Shown piece by piece: positions 56,928 through 64,000 of a DNA stretch of 64,000 bases; position 1 is the first letter of the stretch; every line of letters starts with the position of its first letter. The notes under the pieces are model-generated. The model ran no database searches. It had not been told where the DNA came from and saw only the letters and a program-made list of their open reading frames with translations. Made by a program: the position numbers and the translations under genes. Origin of the DNA: Haemonchus contortus (taxonomy: Eukaryota > Nematoda > Chromadorea > Rhabditida > Trichostrongylidae). Location of the stretch: positions 32,943,715 to 33,007,714 of the forward strand of contig LS997562.1 in NCBI GenBank assembly GCA_000469685.2, written 5' to 3'.

Positions 56928-59900
56928 ATTTTGATGAGTTGTACAAAGGGATAAGTTGAATACAACGGAGAGGACAAAACGAACTACCTCTATCTTGGAA
57001 TGAAGAATGATGAACAGGTATTTAAGCAACAAAGAAAAACACCAATTTACCTGGACGTGCAGCCCTCATTTTATGAAGTTTGTAAAGCAGATAGCACTTA
57101 TAAAATGTCCTCGATCAGTGTTGACTGTGGACGCTGTGGACGATATCAAAGTGATTGTTAGAACTACAGAGCAGGCATTCAAAAGGATGGGACGAATCTG
57201 ACAAACACGGATGACTCAAAACGGACAATTCATGTCCTCAGATGGGCAGGCTGTACGGATCCAGAGCTTGGTTGGTTAACACACAGGGGGAAGGGACTGA
57301 GAATTTCCAGTGCGGTTTCCTCGATGATGAACTTGTCTCGTAGGTAACGGGGCGTAGGCTTACCTTACAGGTGGTAGAAGAAATCGATCAATCGGTCCCA
57401 TCGACCACTCCCAATCGGCCAAACCTGTCTCCCACTCCCTCTCCTCATGATAACGCATTCCCTATGATCAAGGACAACGGTGGCGGCTAGCTCCATGGCC
57501 ATCAGTCATTAGCAAGTGAATCTGGTTGTGACGTTTCAATTGAGATATGGAATTTTATGAGATGAATGAACTGATTCATTACAAGGCAAGGAGAATCATG
57601 TAGAAAAAAAGGAGTACTGGCTAGCTAAAGAGTAGTCACTCTTCGATTTTCAGAGGTTAAGCCCCACACCTGTTTAGATGGTTTCGATGGGAACGCTCAG
57701 GATAGGGTGAAATGGTGGTTACTTCAGTTGCAGTTAATTTTGAAGGGGAGGTTATTCACGACAAGTCTCACAGGTTATGATTCACCTGGATTACAACCCA
57801 AAGTTAGTCAGCAGCGACTCTTAAGTGAAATTTCGAAAGTTCATTTGTTAACTCCCCTACAGCTTTTTTTTCCGAAAAGGAAACAACCTACTGAATGGCC
57901 TAGTTTTACCCTTTACTTCGCCTCCGAAATTGGAAGAAGTTGAACTAATTCCATCTTGAACGTTTCCTCAAGAACGACCTGAGCAGCGGTAAATTCGCCC
58001 ATAACCTTATCTTCGAATATCATACAGTAACAACTTGGTAACCAGAAGGTGGTAAGATATCGGATTTTTACGGCCGATTCTGTACGGACGAGGTATTTGA
58101 GAGATCCTTACATAGAAGACTCTCTGAAAACACTTTTTGACTAATAATTCATCGTGTAAGTTTGCAGAGAGAAATGTTGGCATGGTTTATTGATTACGAA
58201 GTGCATACCGGCTCAGATAACTAGTTTGTTGTTGTTGTTTTGGTTGTTTCTGATGAATCACATAGGCGTGGTCTTCTGCTGATTTGTATTTTTACACAAA
58301 TGATCGCTTCATTTAGCACAATCAGGGTGTAGTCGTGCAATCCTGCATATCAAATGCACTATACCTATCAAAGGCACTATATCATCTTAGCAACTGGCCA
58401 AAATAGTACACCAATAGAGAGGTAATAATTGAAGTGCAAAAAAGAGTTAATTACTGCAAAATTCAACGGAAGCACCTAATGAAAACAATTTAATTGACCT
58501 CCAACGTCTGCATATCTTTGGCTCTTCTTTGACAATGAAATCATTCGGTTTTGGCTGAAATGGTGTTCCATGGACCCTGAGCCAGGCACTGAATTCGCGA
58601 AGCGATTGGCTGTTGCACCGCAGTGGTGCCAGTAGCACCTCTTGATACCATGAGAGTTCATCAGAGACTTAAGGTAATGAAAGCCAATCGGTCACAGAAT
58701 GTTGAATGCTGTGGCTGAAGCTCTAGAGATTCCATCTCGTTCAACATGGCTTTGAGCAAACATGTGCAGTGAACTCACCTCCGTACTCGTAAACAAAAAC
58801 AGATAAACAAATAAAACTGTAGATAGCTCTAGATCCTGGTGGCATCTTCACAGCGTGTCAAGCTTATGGCAAGGGCCCAATCGGGAGTGGTAATCCTATC
58901 CTTCTGACTGCAGAAAAAAAAGGAGAACTTCATTCTACAACACGAAATTGTTTCCTCGGAAATAAGCCTATCCTCTACTTGTTACTGTTTGACTGAAACC
59001 AGTTATACCCAATTCGTTAGGTCTGAACTGGGCTAAGCTTGAATCATACCCTCTGACGAACCGCAGTCACGAAAGCTCTGTCGTGCATGCGGTAGCAGGG
59101 CCATCTTTACCTACCTCAGCTTAAATTGTAGCTGATCCCTCTCTTGTCTAGTAGGCTCCAATTGCTTCTGAAACGATCCAACTGAACTTTATCGACATCT
59201 GCTTGCCAGGTGTTTATTCACATGCTCAACGATCTCTCAAGTTCTTCATCATGAAGGGCTTTACATTTTGATCTGTAGCTCTTGATTACAACGTGTGTAT
59301 GTACATCCCACAACTTCTTTTAAAGGCCAAATTACAGCCGGCTATAACACAACGCGATCGCAAATGAATGAAAAAAGAGCATATTTATGAAAATAATTGT
59401 TGATCCGCACCACTACTTCATCTTTTTTTTAGTTGTAATTGAACCATTAGCAAGACAATAGAGTTAGCAATCGATTTGAGTTGTTGAAGCTCTTAAGTGT
59501 TCTCAGAGATCGGACACAAGCTTCTAGTTATGAGACTATGCATGAGCGATGAAAGGGTACTTCCAGCAAGAAGAGGGGACTTTGGGTTAGTGGCATGTCT
59601 GTAACGATCTTAAGACGTTGCCAGCGATGGATCAACTATGTCGCTGTCGTATAAGAAACTTCTCACGGCTATAATATCGGCTATGTTGCGATTTTGACAT
59701 TGAACATACAGTTTCTTGTCTAGCGATTGTTCAACTTGGTAGGACACTAATGGCAATAATGGCTTTTTCATCGGAGGACAAGTTCAGAGGGGACATTGAA
59801 CTGCCTAGAGTCTGAAAAGAATTACTTCAGGTTTTACGGTAGGCAATCAGAAAATTGTGAATTCCAACAAAACGAAACAAAGATCGAAACATCACCTTCG

Positions 59901-60134
59901 GAATATTCGGGAACGTGGTCAAGCAGACGTCGGAAAAGCTAAAATGTATCATTTTGGGTGGAGGGAGAAAGGTGGCCTCTGACAAGTGACTTCAAGCCTT
60001 TTTACGCCATTTTCATTCAATTATGAACTCTTCGAAGAAGACGGTTGATCGCATCACGAGGTCCAAATATACGAGGAGGTCATTGCTGAGAAAGATTTAG
60101 AAGATGTTTATTGGGGAATATTGCAAACTTAAGG
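56928..60134. other. Intergenic, no gene recognised
   Basis: 3.2 kb without supported coding sequence or recognised repeat. Confidence 0.45.
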
Positions 60135-60300
60135 CGGATGTGGTACAGTAGCAAGTGTCACACTACCTCATGCACGGCCCAGGGATCGAATCTAGGACCG
60201 ATACCTGCCTAAGTCAAACAAGCTTTCTATCCATCCAGGATCGGTTAATCGGTAAGACTCGTCTGGAAATCGAAACAGTCAAGCCCTCCGGCCCTCCGAG
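60135..60300 (+). repeat. SINE family A copy (5' two-thirds)
   Basis: The head GCGGATGTGGTACAGTAGCA is followed by GGATCGAATCTAGGACCGAT (B box variant), CATCCAGGATCGGTTAATCG and AGACTCGTCTGGAAATCG. The tail is missing or unrecognisable. Confidence 0.7.
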
Positions 60301-61284
60301 GCCGGTCAATTTGCACCCTATTCTTCTAGGAGAATAAATACGCTGGGTAGGTCGTCGGCGGACACCTATGTGTCATAAAATCGATATATCCGGTCAGATC
60401 CCTCTATTATGGAATGATGGGTCCATCTGCAAATATGATAGGTCAACATGGAAACGTTTGTCCTTCATAATTTGAGCATGTTGATATGAGTAGGAGCTGG
60501 TTTCCCCCTGATCGCGCCAGGTTCCCTGCTGCGTTTTATCATCTCTGATCATTGCATCGCTAGTCTCCATTGCCATGTTGACACACAAAATTTGAAGTCG
60601 GGTTTATAATCGGGAAAAATGTTCATCCGTTTTTGGGTCTACGTGCCTTTTCGAGCACAGTTGAGGATATCGCCTCCAAATATCGTCGTCTTTACTACAT
60701 GAACATTATGTCTTATTTCCATTCTCCTGTTCAACAGAACTCACCCCCACTTCACCGCCACCGAGTACCGACACCGACTGATTTGCGAATTCATTGCTCA
60801 TATAAGATTCCTTTCATCATTTGAGATACTGAACGTAACTGAAACTGAGCAGCTCATAAGTTTCAAAATGGCAGCATGGCCAGGCAGAGGTCTTTCCCAC
60901 TCTGGAAATCAGTTCTACTTTCAGCCATAGCTCACTTTGCGCAGCAGTACCGTAGATATCCGAAAATGAGTTCGACCGCTAAATCAAAACTTTTTCACAA
61001 ATCAAAGTATCATTTGGCAGCTGTCAAGAACCAACCAATACCGAACGTGAGGCGTGGAAAGTAGTAAGATACCGTTTACTATCTGAATGGTTTCATTACT
61101 GTCGTTTGAGAAGACACTCAATGAAGCACATTGTAGAGTATATTCATAGAGTAAGGTTTTAGATTAGTGCTTAAATCTTTTACTTAAGTTTGAGTATGAA
61201 CGAGTGATCGGAGTTTCAATCCTCTCGAGCTTGAGCTTTTTTCGGAGTAGAACAATTTTCAAATATCGTTTAATGTAGAGTGGA

Positions 61285-61450
61285 GGTAGTGAAGGGGCAA
61301 GTGGGGCTTTATCACGCACACACGATCACCTGTTCGACTCCCGGCTCGATATCCACCCAAGCTCCTACGCATTCAATTAGCCTTTACGTTTTTGAGTTGA
61401 AGTCAAATGTGGGGAGCATTCCTCAGACAGGATTGATCAACGTCTAAATA
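61285..61450 (+). repeat. SINE family A copy with internal deletion
   Basis: The head GGAGGTAGTGAAGGGGCAAG is followed by a B box variant TGTTCGACTCCCGGCTCGAT. It then jumps to the tail CTACGCATTCAATTAGCC, TGGGGAGCATTCCTCAGACA and GGATTGATCAACGTC. The middle block is deleted. Confidence 0.7.
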
Positions 61451-62734
61451 CATAACCTTTAATATTTATCAGTCAATATATTCCGAGAAAAGGCTCAAAG
61501 AAGCGTATACTGAACATATTCGCGACTGTGTAGTGGAATGGGCGACTACGTACTATGAAGAAGCTCCAGCACATGAGCAGTAGATACAAAAGGTATCACT
61601 CGAAAACTTATTGAACCACTTCAGATTTGTTGCTCTCGTGAAGTGCTGTGGTCTATGGGATCCTTGAAGGCCAAACTATCTTTTACCCTTTCAATTCGAG
61701 TAGAAGAAAAAATAATTATGGTGAAACAATCGAATAGTCGTCAACCTTTTGAAAAGTTCCTGAGTACTCCTGGCTTCGTGACCCATGATTTCTCGCCTCT
61801 GCACTTTTGCTGGGACCGAACAAAGATCATTCAGGACAGTACCATATGAAGCTAGTGCTTGTTCGCTTTTTCTCCTTTCAGAAGTGAAACATGGAAGTAG
61901 GGCACAGAGGGTTGTTCTTTAGCTTGAAGATAAGCTGAGATGCTTTCTTAAATCCGGTCATGTATTCAAGAAACCCTTTTGCTGCCTCTAATCCTTGATT
62001 TTATTAACACAGATATCTTCGATGCACTTTAGGATAGTTGGAAGCTACATTACTGTAAGCTTCTATGCAGCATCACAATGGTAAGGGAGAGAGTGAAGGA
62101 AGAATTTTTCAATGTTGAGAGCGGAATGTTGTAGACAAAATGTGTTTCAATGTTGTAGACAAAAGTACTGTAGAGTAGTACTGTAATCAATCTTGCTTTC
62201 ATGAATTTTTGCAGGAAATAGTGAGAACCCTTTGAAATACTCTCCTTCCAACGCAAAATTGAATACCATTCCCTGGGTTTGGGTTGCTCTTCTTTTCGCT
62301 AGTAGATCCTTCACAACAACAGAAGGAATTTTCAGGGTTGTTGAATTGAGTAAGAATGGAGTCATGAAAACATGCAAGGGGCTTCTGGAACCAACAACTT
62401 TTTTTAGAGAAATTTCATAATCTAAATGGACAAAGCTACATTTGAGCTATCTTGAAGCAAGCTTTTCTCAAGCAAAACAGTAGGCAAGATAAGTTAGCTT
62501 TGCAAGTCAGAATCTGGAGTGGTTCCTGCCTGGAGCGTTTCCGGGAAAAATTCCCAAAAACTGAGCAATTAAATCTTAAACGCATATAATTACACCACTT
62601 GCTGCCAGATCCTTCTTCAAACGGAAGTATAGAAGCTCGTGATTCATTGAAGAGAATCGAAAATAGATTTCGACAACTACCTGTAGCTCACGAGATAAAT
62701 ATACAACAAGAAGTTCTAGAATCTTCTAGAGTTA
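61451..62734. other. Intergenic, no gene recognised
   Basis: Contains a short repeated AATGTTGTAGACAAAA pair at about 62126-62164. Nothing else. Confidence 0.45.
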
Positions 62735-62985
62735 GCCCCATTTGTAAGATACCCCACGCTTTCGGCTTCTATTTAGAATCGCAGTCCCGCTTGAATGCAT
62801 ATGGGGCCTACAATGGCATGTGGTGTATAGCAAATATGCAAGTCAGAGTTTTTGTTCTCCCAGACTGGTACCGATTGAGCGATTCTAGGAAAATGGAAAC
62901 CTGGGCAGGCAACGATCCGGGATACGACCTCCAGGTCACTCGTGTAAAATTGCTACACTTGGCACAACACTACCTCTGGCCTTGA
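62735..62985 (-). repeat. SINE family A copy (reverse)
   Basis: On the minus strand it begins GGCCAGAGGTAGTGTTGTGC, continues with ATCGGTACCAGTCTGGGAGA and TAGGCCCCATATGCATTCAA, and ends in a GGGGTATCTTAC tail. A 128-codon plus-strand open frame over it is the antisense of the repeat. Confidence 0.65.
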
Positions 62986-63392
62986 ATATCTGAAATTTTA
63001 GTATAAATCATTCCAGTAAAACCTCATCCCAACGCCCATTCCGGCGTGTTGCTCTTTTACCGTCAGCTCAACTACAAAAGAGGATTTTGTTCAGCTTATC
63101 TGGGCAATTATAGTATTTATCTTTGGTTTGATCCTTTGGTCATGAGCCACACAGCACATAAAGATTAGTTTTTGATCCTTCAATCTTTCACCCTAAGTAA
63201 TTATGCTCGTTACCCCTGATTTTGTGATAACATCAAATAATTGTCTTAATGATCTCTAATTGTATAAATGAAAATTTTTGTTGCTAAATTTTTGATTCCG
63301 AAGACTGATCCTTTGGAACGCTCAAAAACTCGTAGAAGTACATGTTATAGAACCTATCACGACAAAAGGAGTTAAATTGATATACATACATA

Positions 63393-63953
63393 CAGTAGCG
63401 CTCAAAAGTCTTCGGCCAAATGCTTCTTCGGCCGAGCTTTTCAGTTGTCCTTCCCTACTGGAACTCCTTTCCTACTGGATCTAATCATGCGGAATTTCAA
63501 TATGTGAAGCATGGATTTATCGAGAATATTTACCACTGGATCTATCGTGGATATATACACTACTAACTGGCAGTCTGATCTTGTTCCAGATATCAAAAAG
63601 AGCTTGAACTCAAAATCAAGTGGAAACACGGGTGATAGTCCGTCTGGGATTTCTTTCCTTTTAGCCATGCCTAAAGGTACGAGCGCTAGTGCCGAACCCA
63701 GAAGAGAAGAAGAACGTACATAAGGTTCGAATAACTGCAGACGTCACAAAGTGCTTTCAGCAAAGTCTACTACCTTAACAAGTACTGCTCCTAGTTATGT
63801 GGATATTGCTGCTTTGAAGTCAATTAGTGTTGGATAGTGTGAAATATACTTTAGTTAAACATATCCAAATTCCGAGTGATTTGCGCCATTAAGAAAAAAG
63901 TTACTACCGAAAAAGCTTTTAGCCGTTTGGCCGAAGACTTTTGAGCGCTACTG
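63393..63953. mobile_element. Tc1-like MITE
   Basis: This 561-bp element has perfect 28-bp terminal inverted repeats that begin CAGTAGCGCTCAAAAGTCTT and end in CGGCCAAA. It is flanked by TA on both sides (63391-63392 and 63954-63955). No transposase was recognised inside. The CAGT end and TA target identify the Tc1/mariner superfamily. Confidence 0.9.
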
Positions 63954-63961
63954 TACATATA

Positions 63962-64000
63962 CAGGGTGCGCCATAAATATGGTAACAAAAATATTGGCCT
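63962..64000. mobile_element. Left end of a second mariner-like copy, cut by the window edge
   Basis: The first 37 bases are identical to the left end of the element at 55658. A TA (63960-63961) precedes it, 6 bp after the MITE's flanking TA begins. The rest lies beyond the window. Confidence 0.85.

Noticed and set aside
56408..56959. 183-codon plus-strand frame, the longest in the window
   Set aside because: It lies opposite the decayed mariner transposase and ends within the terminal repeat; it has no protein character of its own.
62599..62985. 128-codon plus-strand frame
   Set aside because: Most of it is the antisense of a SINE family A copy.
1..64000. CRISPR array, bacterial operon or viral segment
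   Set aside because: No spaced direct repeats, Shine-Dalgarno-led gene clusters or viral protein signatures were seen; the window is intron-rich animal DNA.

Overview
The window is nuclear DNA from a nematode, most likely a clade V (strongylid or rhabditid) worm. The genes are split by many introns, with splice acceptors of the TTTCAG type, short exons, and introns that are either about 60 nt or 1-3.5 kb. Five of the genes are, from memory, orthologues of genes that sit together on C. elegans cosmid F30A10 (IP6 kinase, stn-1, an FCF1 homologue, stl-1, calm-1). Strongly AT-rich introns, many tRNA-like SINE copies and Tc1/mariner elements fit a parasitic strongylid, but the species cannot be read from the sequence. 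All gene models were assembled by hand by joining exons at GT/AG sites with reading phase kept.

Left part, 1-26.8 kb (gene-dense). An inositol hexakisphosphate kinase runs on the minus strand (7454 down to 1659; its last exon was not found). Divergent from it is a complete syntrophin gene (8763-17062, plus, 11 exons). Its stop codon lies 62 bp from the stop of a convergent FCF1 rRNA-processing nuclease gene (19728-17125, minus). Next on the minus strand is a MIA40/CHCHD4-like mitochondrial import oxidoreductase (21837-20686) whose CPC redox motif reads CHC. It shares a 216-bp head-to-head interval with a stomatin-like protein 2 gene (22054-24847, plus). A calcium- and integrin-binding (CIB2/calm-1) gene lies tail-to-tail with the latter (26781-25131, minus).

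Middle, 26.8-44.1 kb. This stretch is mostly non-coding and repeat-bearing. It holds one unrecognised but well-formed four-exon gene (28157-29040, plus), a candidate C-terminal exon near 34.7 kb, SINE copies of two families and a 137-bp duplication.

Right part, 44.1-53.4 kb. A complete TNFAIP8/TIPE-family gene (44152-50418, plus, 7 exons) is convergent with a complete four-pass MARVEL-domain gene (53347-50734, minus, 6 exons). Their candidate poly(A) signals on opposite strands start only about 15 bp apart.

Far right, 53.4-64 kb. No host gene was recognised. It contains a 1268-bp degenerate mariner-like transposon with perfect terminal repeats, more SINE copies, a 561-bp Tc1-like MITE with 28-bp perfect terminal repeats, and, a few bases beyond it, the left end of a second copy of the mariner-like element running off the window.

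Functionally the genes are ordinary conserved animal genes: inositol pyrophosphate signalling, the dystrophin complex, ribosome biogenesis, mitochondrial import and inner-membrane organisation, calcium-binding mechanotransduction accessory, phospholipid-binding TIPE and membrane-shaping MARVEL. I found no sign of a new multi-gene system. The points most worth a second look are the CHC-type MIA40, the unrecognised gene at 28-29 kb, the SINE families and the nested or adjacent transposons.
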